Source of the DNA: Pseudosulfitobacter pseudonitzschiae
GTDB taxonomy: Bacteria > Pseudomonadota > Alphaproteobacteria > Rhodobacterales > Rhodobacteraceae
Direction: 5' to 3'
DNA: 64,000 nucleotides
Assembly (NCBI RefSeq): GCF_900129395.1
Contig: NZ_FQVP01000005.1
Coordinates: forward strand, 62,001 to 126,000
The notes below the pieces were generated by a model that saw nothing but the letters and a program-made list of their open reading frames with translations, was not told the origin of the DNA and made no database searches. The translations under genes and the position numbers were made by a program. This document shows positions 1 through 10,240 of the stretch, in pieces; the first letter of the stretch is position 1, and each line of letters begins with the position of its first letter.

Positions 1-1
1 C

Positions 2-973
2 GGCAACAGCGACGCGGCGCGTGTGGGCGATTGGGTCATCGCCATGGGCAACCCGCTGGGCCAGGGCTTTTCGGTCTCGGCCGGTATCGTGTCGGCCCGC
101 AACCGTGCTCTGAGCGGCACCTATGACGACTACATCCAGACCGACGCCGCGATCAACCGCGGCAACTCGGGCGGCCCGCTGTTCAACATGGACGGCGAGG
201 TGATCGGCGTGAACACCGCGATCCTGTCACCCAACGGTGGCTCGATCGGGATCGGTTTCTCGATGGCGTCCAACGTGGTGAACCGCGTGGTTAAACAGTT
301 GCAGGAATACGGCGAAACCCGCCGCGGCTGGCTGGGCGTGCGCATTCAGGACGTGACCCCCGATATCGCCGAGGCGATGGGGCTTGAGAAAGCCACCGGT
401 GCGCTGGTGACATCCGTGCCCGAAGGGCCCGCGATGGAAGCAGGCATGAAGGACGGCGACGTGATCGTCAGCTTTGCCGGTGTCGATGTGGCGGACACAC
501 GCGGTCTGGTGCGCCAGGTGGGCAACAGCCCCGTTGGTGAAGCGGTGCGTGTGGTCGTGTTCCGCGATGGAAAGACCGTGACGCTGAAGGTTACCCTGGG
601 CCGTCGTGAAGAAGCCGAAGGTGCGGTTCCCGCGGTGGCGAAAGGGGACGGAGCCGAACAGGCGCCGGAATCCACCAAAGAGGTGCTGGGTCTTACACTG
701 GCACCGCTGACCGACGAGATGCGCAGCGAACTGGGTGTCTCCGATGATCTGGTCGGGCTGGTGGTTGGTGCTGTCGACGAAAGCTCGGAGGCCTTCGAGA
801 AAGGCTTGCGCGCCGGAGACGTGATCACCGAAGCCGGTCAGCAAAAGGTCGCGACGACGTCCGACTTTGAACAGCGTGTGGCCGAGGTCAAGGAAGCGGG
901 CCGCAAGTCACTGCTGTTGCTGGTGCGCCGTGGCGGTGATCCGCGCTTTGTGGCGCTGGGCATTGCCGACTAA
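2..973 (+). CDS. Do-type periplasmic serine protease, 5' end outside window
   Basis: This is the C-terminal 323 residues of a DegP/DegQ/HtrA-family trypsin-like protease that degrades or refolds damaged envelope proteins in the periplasm. The frame is open from base 2, so the start, signal peptide and catalytic His and Asp lie upstream of the window. The catalytic serine is present in the motif GNSGGP (Ser codon at 167-169). Two PDZ domains follow, roughly at bases 330-600 and 690-960, as is usual for two-PDZ Do proteases. The protein ends with a short tail, FVALGIAD. A strong hairpin terminator follows 27 bases after the stop. The family is clear; DegP versus DegQ or MucD cannot be decided from this part. 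Confidence 0.93.
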   Translation, partial: GNSDAARVGDWVIAMGNPLGQGFSVSAGIVSARNRALSGTYDDYIQTDAAINRGNSGGPLFNMDGEVIGVNTAILSPNGGSIGIGFSMASNVVNRVVKQLQEYGETRRGWLGVRIQDVTPDIAEAMGLEKATGALVTSVPEGPAMEAGMKDGDVIVSFAGVDVADTRGLVRQVGNSPVGEAVRVVVFRDGKTVTLKVTLGRREEAEGAVPAVAKGDGAEQAPESTKEVLGLTLAPLTDEMRSELGVSDDLVGLVVGAVDESSEAFEKGLRAGDVITEAGQQKVATTSDFEQRVAEVKEAGRKSLLLLVRRGGDPRFVALGIAD

Positions 974-1000
974 GCAACGCGCCTGACTGAAACAGCGACT

Positions 1001-1033
1001 GGCCGGGCCCCTTGGGTCCGGCCTTTTGCTTTT
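1001..1033 (+). terminator. Rho-independent terminator after the Do protease
   Basis: A 10-bp stem (GGCCGGGCCC, CTT loop, GGGTCCGGCC, one G-T wobble) is followed by TTTTGCTTTTG. It lies 27 bases after the protease stop codon and just before the end of the convergent lipoprotein gene. Confidence 0.85.
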
Positions 1034-1039
1034 GGGGAA

Positions 1040-1567
1040 TTACTCCGCTGGCTGGCGTTCGACTGCGACCAGCCCCAACTTGCGGGCGGTGGCAATGGTC
1101 AGGATGTCGCTGTCAAAGCCGTCAGGCGCCTGGAACCGGCGCACGGCTGCACGGGTACGCATCGTCATCTCGCCGTTGACCGGACCGTGATAGATGTTGC
1201 GCGCCGCCAGCGCGCGCTGCAGGGACGAGACGAACTCGGGCGTCAGGTCGGCGGCACAGGGCACCTGAAACCACGTGTCCACGCGCTCTTGCACGATTTC
1301 CTGCACGCTTTCGCGCTGGTACACGGCGGGCTGCTGGATCACCCCGTCAGCCGTAACCTGCGCGGGTTTCAACAGCACTTCGCGTTCCACGGTCTCGATG
1401 ATCGCGGGTGATGTTTTCTTGCCCCAGCAACTGTCGGGGGCCGCTCCCTCGGGGCGTTCCGCTGTCAGGCGGATCATGCCCGGTCCGTCCAGCCCGTTCC
1501 CGTCAGACATGGGCACGCAGGCGGCCAGCAGCAAAATGCCGAGGGTCGCGGTTCGAAAGTGGATCAT
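1040..1567 (-). CDS. Lipoprotein with C-terminal peptidoglycan-binding-like domain
   Basis: 175 residues. The N-terminus has a short hydrophobic stretch ending in a lipobox (LLAAC, Cys about residue 17), so an exported lipoprotein is predicted. The middle is unremarkable, with a conserved-looking Cys (PDSCWGKK). The last 65 residues (LTPEFVSSLQRALAAR then GPVNGEMTMRTRAAVRRFQ) match the helical PG_binding_1 pattern, suggesting it attaches to the cell wall. No catalytic domain is visible. It converges on the Do protease gene. The role is probably structural or regulatory in the envelope, which is inference. Confidence 0.75.
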   Translation of the reverse strand: MIHFRTATLGILLLAACVPMSDGNGLDGPGMIRLTAERPEGAAPDSCWGKKTSPAIIETVEREVLLKPAQVTADGVIQQPAVYQRESVQEIVQERVDTWFQVPCAADLTPEFVSSLQRALAARNIYHGPVNGEMTMRTRAAVRRFQAPDGFDSDILTIATARKLGLVAVERQPAE

Positions 1568-1616
1568 TGCTCGTGTCCCCGGGCCGGTTCAGAGGCGGCT
1601 TTGCGCGCCAAGCTAG

Positions 1617-2092
<476 letters not shown>

Positions 2093-2093
<1 letters not shown>

Positions 2094-2809
2094 TGCGGCT
2101 GGCGGCGCTCTTTTGGGCGCTGCTGTCCGTCGCTGCGGCTGCGGCCCCGCGGGCCGAAACACGGCTAGGGGCCTATACCGCGTGGTACGAGGCCCCGACC
2201 CACCGCTATGGTCACGCCATCATGGGCGACCTGCCGGAATGGGGGCGGCTGTGCCTGACCGGCCCGGCAACGCAGGCCTGCGTGACCCTGCCCGAAACAG
2301 CGGTGTTCGAGGATATGGCCCCGCGTCTTGCCGATCTGGATCACGACGGCATCCCCGAGGTGGTCGTTGTGGAAAGCACCATGACCCAAGGTGCCGCGCT
2401 GGTCGTCTACCGTTTGGACAAAACAACGCTGATCCGCACCGCCACGCCACATATCGGCAGGCGCAACCGCTGGCTTGCCCCTGCGGGCATCGGCGATCTG
2501 GACGGCGATGGCCGGGTCGAGATTGCCTATGTCGACCGCCCGCATCTGGCCAAGGTCCTGCGCATCTGGCGATATGAAAACGGCACGCTACAGCACGTTA
2601 CGGACCAGCAGGGGCTGACCAATCACCGCATCGGGGATGAGACAATTGCGGGTGGGCTGCGCACCTGCGACGGCCCGCCCGAAATCCTGACCGCCAATGC
2701 CGACTGGTCGCGTATCATCGCGACGCGGCTGGTCAACGGGCGCACGCAAACGCGCAGCTTGGGCCGCTACAGCGCCACGGCCCTACGGCGCGCGCTGACC
2801 TGCCGCTGA
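2093..2809 (+). CDS. Secreted FG-GAP/VCBS-repeat protein
   Basis: 238 residues with a Sec signal peptide (hydrophobic residues 3-18, cleavage near AAAAAPRAE). Two calcium-binding FG-GAP style loops are visible, DLDHDGIPE near residue 81 and DLDGDGRVE near residue 142, each followed by a beta-rich stretch. This indicates a small beta-propeller-like secreted or periplasmic protein. The C-terminus carries two cysteines that could form a disulfide. The start overlaps the ferredoxin stop. Function is unknown; the pairing with a ferredoxin gene may just be local Roseobacter gene order. Confidence 0.72.
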
Positions 2810-2810
2810 C

Positions 2811-2869
2811 CTTCATCTTGCCTGGTAAACTCCGGGGACGCGTCGCAGACGCGGGGGCAGAGCTCCCTG
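2811..2869 (+). repeat. Dispersed intergenic repeat, copy 1
   Basis: This stretch starts two bases after the FG-GAP gene stop. It begins CTTCATCTTGCC, continues TAAACTCCGGGG, then holds a small hairpin (GCGTC GCA GACGC) and a GGGGGCAG block. A second copy in the same orientation lies at 27952-28012, also just after a stop codon. The hairpin arms differ between copies but still pair, so structure rather than sequence appears conserved. Confidence 0.7.
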
Positions 2870-2876
2870 CAACCTG

Positions 2877-4142
2877 TCAGTCCAGCGCCCGCCAGCCGAT
2901 GTCGCGCCGACAGAAACCGCCGTCCCAGTCCACCGCGTCAACCATCGCATAGGCGCGGTCACGGGCTTCTGCCAATGACGCCCCACGGGCCGTGACGTTC
3001 AGAACGCGCCCGCCGTTGGCGATGAACTTGCCGCTCTCACGTTTGGTGCCTGCGTGGAACACCATGTTGCTGCTGTCCTCGGGCAGTGCGTCCAGCCCGT
3101 TGATGACGGTGCCCTTTTCATAGGCGTCGGGATAGCCCTTGGCCGCCATCACGACGGTGATCGCATGATCGTCGGCCCAGTTCACACGCGCCCCGGCAAG
3201 ACGCCCCTGAGCCGCGGCGTGCATCAGGTCCAGTGCCTGCGCGCCCAGGCGCATCATCAGCACCTGGCACTCGGGGTCGCCAAAGCGCACGTTGTATTCC
3301 ACCAGACGCGGCACGCCATCCTTGATCATCAGGCCCGCGTACAGAATACCCTGATAGGGCATGCCACGCTTGGCCATCTCGTCCATGCAAGGCTTGATGA
3401 TCTGGTCCAGCGCCACCTGCGCAATCGCATCCGTCAGCACCAGTGCCGGGGAATAGGCCCCCATGCCGCCGGTGTTGGGGCCGGTGTCGCCGTCGCCCAC
3501 GCGCTTGTGGTCCTGTGCGGTGCCCATCGGCAGAACGTCGGTGCCGTCGCACAGCACAAAGAACGAGGCTTCCTCGCCCTCCATGAATTCCTCGATCACC
3601 ACCTCGGCGCCGGCCCCGCCAAAGGCACCGCCGAACATGTCGTCGATGGCGGCCTCTGCCTCGGCCACGGTTTCGGCGATGATCACGCCCTTGCCAGCGG
3701 CCAGACCGTCGGCCTTGACCACGATCGGTGCACCTTGCTGTTGCACATAGGCGCGGGCAGCGGCGGCATCGGTGAAATGCCCATAGGCGGCGGTGTTCGC
3801 ACCGCAGGCATCGCAGATTTCCTTGGTAAAGGCCTTGGACGCTTCCAGTTGCGCAGCCGCAGCACTGGGTCCGAACACCAGAACACCCGCATCCCGCAAA
3901 CGGTCGGCCACCCCGGCGGCCAGCGGTGCCTCGGGGCCGACGATGACGAAATCAATCGATTCCTCCTCGACCAACGCAATCACGGCGCTCCCATCCTCGA
4001 TATCCAGCGTGGCGCATTCTGCCATGGTGGCGATGCCTGCATTGCCGGGTGCGACGATCAGCCTGTCACATTTGGGGTTTTGCACCACAGCCCATGCCAA
4101 TGCATGTTCGCGGCCACCACCGCCGAGGATCAGAATATTCAT
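2877..4142 (-). CDS. purD: Phosphoribosylamine-glycine ligase (GAR synthetase)
   Basis: 421 residues, normal for PurD. It catalyses ATP-dependent joining of phosphoribosylamine and glycine, the second step of de novo purine synthesis, in the cytoplasm. The N-terminus [19 protein letters not shown] is the diagnostic start. The ATP-grasp domain follows, with [13 protein letters not shown] near residues 140-150, [11 protein letters not shown] and YNVRFGDPE. The start is ATG 4142; the longer upstream frame runs antisense through xseA and is not real. It is divergent from xseA, with 78 bases between the starts for both promoters. Confidence 0.97.
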   Translation of the reverse strand: MNILILGGGGREHALAWAVVQNPKCDRLIVAPGNAGIATMAECATLDIEDGSAVIALVEEESIDFVIVGPEAPLAAGVADRLRDAGVLVFGPSAAAAQLEASKAFTKEICDACGANTAAYGHFTDAAAARAYVQQQGAPIVVKADGLAAGKGVIIAETVAEAEAAIDDMFGGAFGGAGAEVVIEEFMEGEEASFFVLCDGTDVLPMGTAQDHKRVGDGDTGPNTGGMGAYSPALVLTDAIAQVALDQIIKPCMDEMAKRGMPYQGILYAGLMIKDGVPRLVEYNVRFGDPECQVLMMRLGAQALDLMHAAAQGRLAGARVNWADDHAITVVMAAKGYPDAYEKGTVINGLDALPEDSSNMVFHAGTKRESGKFIANGGRVLNVTARGASLAEARDRAYAMVDAVDWDGGFCRRDIGWRALD

Positions 4143-4220
4143 GCCGCACACTCCTTGGCCTTTGTTGCCCCGCGTTCTAGTCTGCGCACACCCGCCACAC
4201 AAGCACACAAGGCACGGCTT

Positions 4221-5771
4221 ATGGACCTGATCGACGACCCGACCGAGGCTGGCAACTCGCCCGAGTTCAGCGTCACCGAGCTTTCGGGGGCGATCAAACG
4301 GGTGATCGAAGGTGAATTTGGCCATGTGCGCATCCGCGGTGAAGTGGGCCGTGTGTCCCGTCCGCGTTCGGGGCATGTCTATCTGGACCTCAAGGACGAC
4401 CGCAGCGTGATTTCCGGCGTGATGTGGAAAGGCGTGGCCAGCCGTCTGCAAACCCAGCCCGAGGAAGGCATGGAGGTGATCGCCACGGGGCGCATCACCA
4501 CCTTTGGCGGGCAGTCGAAATACCAGATCGTCATCGAGGACATCAAACCCGCGGGCATGGGCGCGCTGATGGCGCTTCTGGAAAAGCGCAAGGGGATGTT
4601 GCAGGCCGAAGGGTTGTTCGACGAATCGCGCAAGCGTCCCTTGCCCTATCTGCCGGACATCATCGGCGTTGTGACTTCGCCATCCGGCGCCGTGATCCGT
4701 GACATTCTGCACCGTTTACGGGACCGGTTCCCGCGCAAGGTGCTGATCTGGCCCGTGGCGGTCCAGGGCGAACGCTGCGCCCCGGAGGTTGCCCGTGCCA
4801 TTGCAGGGTTCAACGCCATGACACCCGGCGGTGCGCTGCCCCGACCCGACCTGCTGATCGTGGCGCGTGGCGGGGGGAGCGTCGAAGACCTGTGGGGGTT
4901 CAACGAAGAGATCGTCGCCCGTGCGGCAGCGGCCTCCGAGATTCCGTTGATTTCTGCTGTCGGGCACGAGACCGATACCACGCTGATCGACTATGTCTCG
5001 GACCGGCGTGCGCCAACGCCCACGGCGGCGGCGGAACTGGCAGTGCCGGTACGCCACGAATTGCTGGCTTGGCTGGGCGGGCAGGGCGCGCGGATGTCGC
5101 AGGCTTTGTCGACCACGCTCGTGCGCCGACGTCAGCGGCTGAGCGATCTGGGCCGTGCCTTGCCGCGCCCCGAAGTGCTGGTCGAGGGGCCGCGACAGCG
5201 GCTTGACGTGTTGGGCGACCGTTTGGGGCCTGCGCTGATTGCCGGGGTGCAGCAGCGCAAGGTCAAGCTGTCCGAGGCCTCGGGCAGCCTGCGCCCCGCA
5301 ACGCTGCGCCGGACGGTACAGACCGCACGGCGTGATCTGGACCGTCTCAGCGCACGTCTGGCCCCGGCGCTGTCTCGTGCGGTTGCCGCGAAATCGGAAC
5401 GTTTCGCCAGCCGTACCGCCCGTTTCGATCCTGCTGCCCTGAAAGCCCAGACCGCTACGGCGCGGCGGGATCTGGACCGGCTGGTCACGGGCATCACCCG
5501 TGCGGGGCAAAGCCAGACGCAAACCCTGCGCCGCAAGATCGACGCGATGGACCGTTTGCGCGAAACCCTCAGCTACAAGGCGACGCTGGCGCGTGGTTAC
5601 GCGGTGGTGCGTGGCGACGGGGATGTGGTCACGACCAAGGCGGGGGCGAAAAAAGCCGCCACGCTGGAGATCGAATTCGCGGACGGCAAGCTGGTGGTCG
5701 GCGGCAAGGCTGGTGGGGCGACCCCGAAAAAAGCCGCCCCCGAAGCTCCGGACCAAGGATCGCTGTTCTAG
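4221..5771 (+). CDS. xseA: Exodeoxyribonuclease VII large subunit
   Basis: 516 residues, longer than the roughly 456 of E. coli. Together with XseB it degrades single-stranded DNA from both ends. The N-terminal OB-fold is seen at about residues 15-110 ([28 protein letters not shown]). The catalytic core has [27 protein letters not shown] and [18 protein letters not shown] long Arg-rich helical coiled-coil region follows and accounts for the extra length, before a beta-rich tail and the C-terminal end EAPDQGSLF. The start is ATG 4221, opposite purD. Its stop codon overlaps the stop of the convergent cyclase pseudogene by four bases. Confidence 0.96.
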   Translation: MDLIDDPTEAGNSPEFSVTELSGAIKRVIEGEFGHVRIRGEVGRVSRPRSGHVYLDLKDDRSVISGVMWKGVASRLQTQPEEGMEVIATGRITTFGGQSKYQIVIEDIKPAGMGALMALLEKRKGMLQAEGLFDESRKRPLPYLPDIIGVVTSPSGAVIRDILHRLRDRFPRKVLIWPVAVQGERCAPEVARAIAGFNAMTPGGALPRPDLLIVARGGGSVEDLWGFNEEIVARAAAASEIPLISAVGHETDTTLIDYVSDRRAPTPTAAAELAVPVRHELLAWLGGQGARMSQALSTTLVRRRQRLSDLGRALPRPEVLVEGPRQRLDVLGDRLGPALIAGVQQRKVKLSEASGSLRPATLRRTVQTARRDLDRLSARLAPALSRAVAAKSERFASRTARFDPAALKAQTATARRDLDRLVTGITRAGQSQTQTLRRKIDAMDRLRETLSYKATLARGYAVVRGDGDVVTTKAGAKKAATLEIEFADGKLVVGGKAGGATPKKAAPEAPDQGSLF

Positions 5772-6805
5772 ACCGTCGCCACGGGCGTCACCGGAGAGCC
5801 CACAGCCGAGGGCAGCCGCAGCGGTGGCGCCGTGATCAGGAACCGCGATCGCCCGTTGGCCCGCAGCCAATCGGCCAACGGCGTCAGGTGCCACAGCTCG
5901 CCCAGCATGATCCCGTTCTTGAACAGGCAATGTTCGTGCAGGGGCAGGGTGGAACAACACCCCTCGCCGGGGCTGGCCGGTGTGGCCTCGACCGCGTAGT
6001 TGTCGGCGGCAATCGCCGCGATCCCGCTGTCGGTGATCCATTGCAACAGCCGCGCGTCACGCCCGTCCAGCACCGCGCAGGCGTTGTGCAGGCGGTCCTC
6101 GTCCGGGGTTTTGTGCATGTCCAGAATCACCTGAGCAAAGCCTGTGTGCAGCACCAGCATGTCACCCGGTTCAATCTGCACGCCGTCGTCCTGCATCACC
6201 TGCATCAGCATGTCGTGATCAACCAACGTGCGGTCGTCGCCGAAATGCGCCCGCAGATCGACCATGACACCGCGCCCTTGAATGCCATGGGCGGCGGCGT
6301 TCTCGATCCCCAGCGCAGTCGCCTGTGACGTGCTGTGTGGCTTCATGTCCGATCCAACGCCCGCGTCCGACATCTGGTCGGGGGCGATGATATGTTCGCC
6401 CGCGCGGTAGCCGTTGTAAAACACCTTGTCCGCCGTGCCGGTGCCCATGCTGTCGAATTGACCGCCCACATGGCACAGTGCGTCCCATTGGGTGGAATAT
6501 TGCAGGTGTATGATCGCCAGATCATCGCACAGAACATCCGAGGCGCCCGGCAGGGTCGCGTTAAAGTTCACGGCCCCCTCGCGCAGCGTGGGGCGGACGA
6601 TGGGCGGCTTGCGACGCGGGTTCAGCCCGCTGCCACCGGGATAATCCAGCGGCAGGGACAGGCAGAATGTGATCCCCTCGACCGCCTCGGCCAGCCCCTG
6701 TTTGACCTTGGCGCGGTCCATCAGGTTCAGCCGCCCAAGCTGGTCGTCAGGGCCAAAATCCCCTTAGTTCGATCCGGGCGGCCTGTGCGTCCATCGGTCT
6801 GTCAT
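5768..6805 (-). pseudogene. Cyclase-family (kynurenine formamidase-like) gene with in-frame stop at codon 14
   Basis: The frame encodes a PF04199-type metal-dependent hydrolase. A good ribosome site (GGAGGAG) precedes ATG 6805, which gives MTDRWTHRPPGSN, then TAA at 6764-6766, then GDFGPDDQLGRLNLM and the rest. Family members normally read GSxWGDFGPDDQ here, so the stop replaces the conserved Trp. Downstream the frame is intact for 330 residues, with the metal-site region STQWDALCHVGG and a plausible C-terminus. ATG 6721 could restart translation but has no ribosome site and would lose the conserved N-terminal motif. Either a recent nonsense change or a sequencing error is possible. Confidence 0.75.
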
Positions 6806-6948
6806 CTTCGGGTCTCCTCCCCCTGGTTTCAGGGCATCATGACGCGCCGACAGCGCAGAGCGCAAGCGTGCAGGTCCGCATCCGACGGAATGGAAGAGGT
6901 TGGAAACAGGCGGTTATTGGCGCTGTCTGGTCAGGAAACGGTTGAGGA

Positions 6949-7341
6949 TCAGACGCCGATCTTTGGTCCCAGGCACAGCATTTCCTCGCCCAGGTCCTGC
7001 GCCTCGTAGAGGGACAGCGCACCCGGTTCGTTCTGAAATTGCGCCAACAACCCGCCGCCACGCTGCTCGAACGTCCAGCATTGCGGCTCGGGGCGGTCCT
7101 CATAGACGAAACAGATGTTACCGGCTTCTTCGTACCAGTAGCCGTCCTTGCATTCTCCATCCAGGAACGACCAACGCACGCGTCGGTCGTCCAGGTAAAC
7201 CTCGGCCCCGTAGGGCGCGCCGCCAGAGCCGAAAAACAGCGTTTTGCCCTTGGTATAGGCGTCAAAGGCAGCGCCATCCATCGGTTCGGCGGCCAAGGGG
7301 GCTGCGAAGAGGGTGGCGAGAAGGAATATGCGTGTCATCAT
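6949..7341 (-). CDS. Small secreted protein of unknown function
   Basis: 130 residues. The signal peptide is clear: MMTRIFLLATLFAAPLAAEP, with likely cleavage after LAA. The mature part is rich in aromatic residues and has three cysteines (GECKDGYWYE, NICFVY, PQCWTFE) plus a fourth near the end. This pattern recurs in small uncharacterised exported proteins of Rhodobacterales. Two consecutive ATG codons (7341 and 7338) could serve as start. It is divergent from the NuoEF-like gene. I do not recognise a function. Confidence 0.65.
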   Translation of the reverse strand: MMTRIFLLATLFAAPLAAEPMDGAAFDAYTKGKTLFFGSGGAPYGAEVYLDDRRVRWSFLDGECKDGYWYEEAGNICFVYEDRPEPQCWTFEQRGGGLLAQFQNEPGALSLYEAQDLGEEMLCLGPKIGV

Positions 7342-7568
7342 GTCGCCAGATTGCCAGAGGCTGCGCCTCTGCGCCAGCCCGCGTCGCATGGATCGGCAGA
7401 TATGTGTCAACCGCACGTTTCCGATGTGCGCCACCACACCACAATCGGCAAAGGCGGGTGGCACGAATTCTGCTTTCAAGGGTCGCTTTTGGGCTGAAGC
7501 GGGTGGCGGCGATGGGCTAGTGTGCCTCAAATTCGCCCCCTCGGGGGCACGCAAGGCAGGGACAGAAG

Positions 7569-9272
7569 ATGGCAGTTCATCAGGAAAAACAGGGCGACAC
7601 CCGGCGCGGGGTCTGGAAATCGGGCAAGGGCAAGGGACGCGTGCGCCCAAAGGGCCGTGCGCTGGAAGATCAGGCCTGGGACGAAGTGCGCGCGCTGCTG
7701 GGGGATGCGCCACGCCGTCGCGATTTGTTGATCGAACATTTGCATCTGATTCAGGACGAATATGGCCATTTGTCCGCCGCCCACCTGCGCGCACTGGCCG
7801 AGGAAATGCGGCTGTCGATGGCCGAAGTCTACGAAGTTGCGACATTCTACGCCCACTTTGACGTGGTCAAAGAAGGCGAGGCGCCACCACCCGCCCTGAC
7901 CATCCGCGTGTGTGACAGCCTGTCGTGCGAACTGGCGGGTGCGCAGGCTTTGAAGACGGCGCTTGAGGATGGGCTGGACCCTGCCGAAGTGCGCGTCCTG
8001 CGCGCGCCATGCATGGGCCGTTGTGACACGGCTCCGGTGCTTGAGCTGGGTCACAACCACATCGACCACGCCACACCGGAAAAGGTAAAGGCGGCCATCG
8101 CCGAAGATCATATCCACACAGTTATCCCCAGGTATGAAAATCTGGAAGAATACAAGAAATCAGGTGGTTACAGCGCGCTGTTGAACTTGCGCATGAACGG
8201 AGACTGGGAGGCGGTTCAGCAGCAGGTTCTGGACAGCGGACTGCGTGGCCTGGGCGGCGCGGGTTTTCCGTCGGGTAAGAAGTGGGGCTTTGTGCGGGAC
8301 AACGCAGGTCCGCGATATCTGGCCGTGAACGGCGACGAGGGTGAACCCGGAACCTTTAAAGATCGCTATTACCTGGAACGTACGCCGCATCTGTTTCTTG
8401 AAGGGATGTTGATTGCCGCATGGGCGGTCGAGGCGCAGACCTGTTTTATCTACATGCGTGATGAATATCCGGCGGTGATCGAGATTTTGCGCCGTGAAAT
8501 CAAGGCGCTGGAGGATGCGGGGCTTGTCGGTGAGGGCTTTATCGATCTGCGGCGGGGCGCGGGCGCGTATATTTGCGGTGAAGAAAGCGCGATGATCGAA
8601 AGCATCGAAGGCAAGCGTGGCATCCCGCGCCACCGTCCGCCCTTTGTGGCGCAGGTGGGCATTTTTGATCGCCCGACGCTGGTTCACAACGTCGAAACCC
8701 TGTACTGGGTCGCACGCATCTGCCGCGAAGGTCCGCAAGTGCTGTCGGCAACGCAAAAGAACGACCGCACCGGCCTGCGCAGCTATTCGGTTTCGGGCCG
8801 CGTGGCGCAGCCGGGTGTCTATCTGCTGCCTGCCGGATCGACGATCACGGACGTGATTGCGGCGGCGGGTGGCATGGCCGAAGGGCACAGCTTTAAAGCC
8901 TATCAACCGGGTGGTCCGTCGTCCGGTTTGCTGCCTGCGTCTATGAATGACATCCCTTTGGATTTTGACACATTGCAACCTTATGGAACCTTCATCGGCT
9001 CCGCTGCGGTGGTTGTCTTGTCTGATCACGACAAAGCGCGCGATGCGGCGTTGAACATGCTGCGGTTCTTCGAGGACGAAAGCTGTGGCCAGTGCACGCC
9101 GTGTCGTGTGGGCTGCGAAAAGGCCGTCAAGCTGATGCAGGCCGACCAATGGGACCAGCCGCTGCTTGAGGATCTGTGCACCGCCATGGCCGATGCGTCG
9201 ATCTGCGGACTGGGGCAGGCGGCACCGAACCCGATCCGTCTGACGATGAAGCATTTCGCGGACGAAATCTGA
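7569..9272 (+). CDS. NuoE/NuoF-type fusion, formate-dehydrogenase-like NADH-binding flavoprotein subunit
   Basis: 567 residues. The N-terminal third is a NuoE/FdsG-like thioredoxin-fold domain with a 2Fe-2S site (CDSLSC and CMGRC, residues about 116-155). The rest is NuoF/FdsB-like, with an FMN/NADH-binding glycine-rich region (GLRGLGGAGFPSGKKW, NGDEGEPGTFKDR), an SLBB domain, and a C-terminal 4Fe-4S motif (CGQCTPCRVGC then CGLGQ). Such subunits pass electrons between NAD(H) and a molybdenum or tungsten formate dehydrogenase. The start ATG 7569 has an AGGGACAG ribosome site. The expected catalytic alpha subunit does not follow; the next gene is a convergent transglycosylase. Confidence 0.88.
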   Translation: MAVHQEKQGDTRRGVWKSGKGKGRVRPKGRALEDQAWDEVRALLGDAPRRRDLLIEHLHLIQDEYGHLSAAHLRALAEEMRLSMAEVYEVATFYAHFDVVKEGEAPPPALTIRVCDSLSCELAGAQALKTALEDGLDPAEVRVLRAPCMGRCDTAPVLELGHNHIDHATPEKVKAAIAEDHIHTVIPRYENLEEYKKSGGYSALLNLRMNGDWEAVQQQVLDSGLRGLGGAGFPSGKKWGFVRDNAGPRYLAVNGDEGEPGTFKDRYYLERTPHLFLEGMLIAAWAVEAQTCFIYMRDEYPAVIEILRREIKALEDAGLVGEGFIDLRRGAGAYICGEESAMIESIEGKRGIPRHRPPFVAQVGIFDRPTLVHNVETLYWVARICREGPQVLSATQKNDRTGLRSYSVSGRVAQPGVYLLPAGSTITDVIAAAGGMAEGHSFKAYQPGGPSSGLLPASMNDIPLDFDTLQPYGTFIGSAAVVVLSDHDKARDAALNMLRFFEDESCGQCTPCRVGCEKAVKLMQADQWDQPLLEDLCTAMADASICGLGQAAPNPIRLTMKHFADEI

Positions 9273-9274
9273 CA

Positions 9275-10177
9275 TCAGCCTTTGTGCTTGAGCACGCGGC
9301 ACAAACAGCCGTCCCTGCGCAGGGTGGCGCAGATTTTTTCTGCGTCCTCCTTCGTGTCCCGCCCGATCCGCCCCAGATGATAGGGCGGCTGGCCGCGCAC
9401 GCGGTTCGGGACGGTGACATATTCCACGGTTTCGCGCGCAACGCGGCTGCTGCACTGTGCGGTCAGCCGTTTCACATTGGCCTGTGCCTGTGCGCGTGTC
9501 TTGCCATAGGCCAGCTGCGCGCTCCACGGTTTCTGGGGTGATTTCAACGGTGTTATCCGCCGATCCTTGGCCAGTGCCAGACAGGCGGGCATAAAGGGCA
9601 GGGCGGCATCCAGACGGAAATCATGGGTGTCGGGCGGGTCATCGCGCCACTGCTCGGCGCCCAGGCCGGTGATAATACGTACATATTCCCAGGTTTCCTG
9701 TACCAGACCCTTGTCCTCTTGGGTAAAGCCGTCAGCACGCCGTTCACCGCCATTGTAAGCCACCGCCGCCAGTCCCGGGTTGCCATAGCGGCGTTGCAAC
9801 TCGCCCAGGTAATGCGCCGACCGTTCCATCGCCTCGGCGGGATTGAACGCATCGGAAAGCCCGCGCAGCGCCGCCGTGGCGGGCATGAACTGTGCGATGC
9901 CCTGCGCGCCTGCGGGGCTGATTGCATGGGGATCAAAGCGGCTTTCCTGCCACAACAGCCGCGCGAAAAAGCCCGCGTCCAGCCCGTGCCGACGTGCGGC
10001 GTCTTCGATCAGCTGGCAGGTGTCAAAGGCGAAAAACTGCGGCCGGATACAGTTGATCGAGCCCAACGTGCCATCGCTGCACAGGGTGCCGGGTTGTGCA
10101 TTTTCCGCCACGGCGCCCACCGGCATCAGACACACCATCAGTGCCATGCAGATCGCTTTCAGGCCGCTTCGGTTCAT
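9275..10177 (-). CDS. Secreted lytic transglycosylase (SLT family)
   Basis: 300 residues, cleaving peptidoglycan glycan strands in the periplasm. A signal peptide covers about residues 1-25. The SLT domain carries the catalytic Glu in LLWQESRFDPHA and the following AGAQGIAQFMP, then YLGELQRRYGN and AAVAYNGG. The C-terminus (about 70 residues, with cysteines in KICATLRRDGCLCRV) may be a small SPOR-like module. ATG 10177 was chosen because AAGGG lies at the right distance; ATG 10192 is five codons upstream with a poorly placed site. It is divergent from ftsY and convergent with the NuoEF-like gene. Confidence 0.88.
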   Translation of the reverse strand: MNRSGLKAICMALMVCLMPVGAVAENAQPGTLCSDGTLGSINCIRPQFFAFDTCQLIEDAARRHGLDAGFFARLLWQESRFDPHAISPAGAQGIAQFMPATAALRGLSDAFNPAEAMERSAHYLGELQRRYGNPGLAAVAYNGGERRADGFTQEDKGLVQETWEYVRIITGLGAEQWRDDPPDTHDFRLDAALPFMPACLALAKDRRITPLKSPQKPWSAQLAYGKTRAQAQANVKRLTAQCSSRVARETVEYVTVPNRVRGQPPYHLGRIGRDTKEDAEKICATLRRDGCLCRVLKHKG

Positions 10178-10240
10178 ACTGGCCCTTTTCATAACCCTCT
10201 GCGCGTACTAGCTAAGGTTTAAACCATTTATCGGGGCATC

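Noticed and set aside
227-844. Long minus-strand frames opposite the Do protease
   Set aside because: His- and Arg-rich composition typical of antisense of GC-rich coding DNA; the plus frame has a serine protease motif.
3054-4220. N-terminal extension of xseA across purD
   Set aside because: His-rich antisense sequence; XseA begins at the ATG at 4221 just ahead of the OB-fold.
4143-4712. N-terminal extension of purD across xseA
   Set aside because: The extension is antisense to a well-supported xseA start and lacks family resemblance; [10 protein letters not shown] is the normal beginning.
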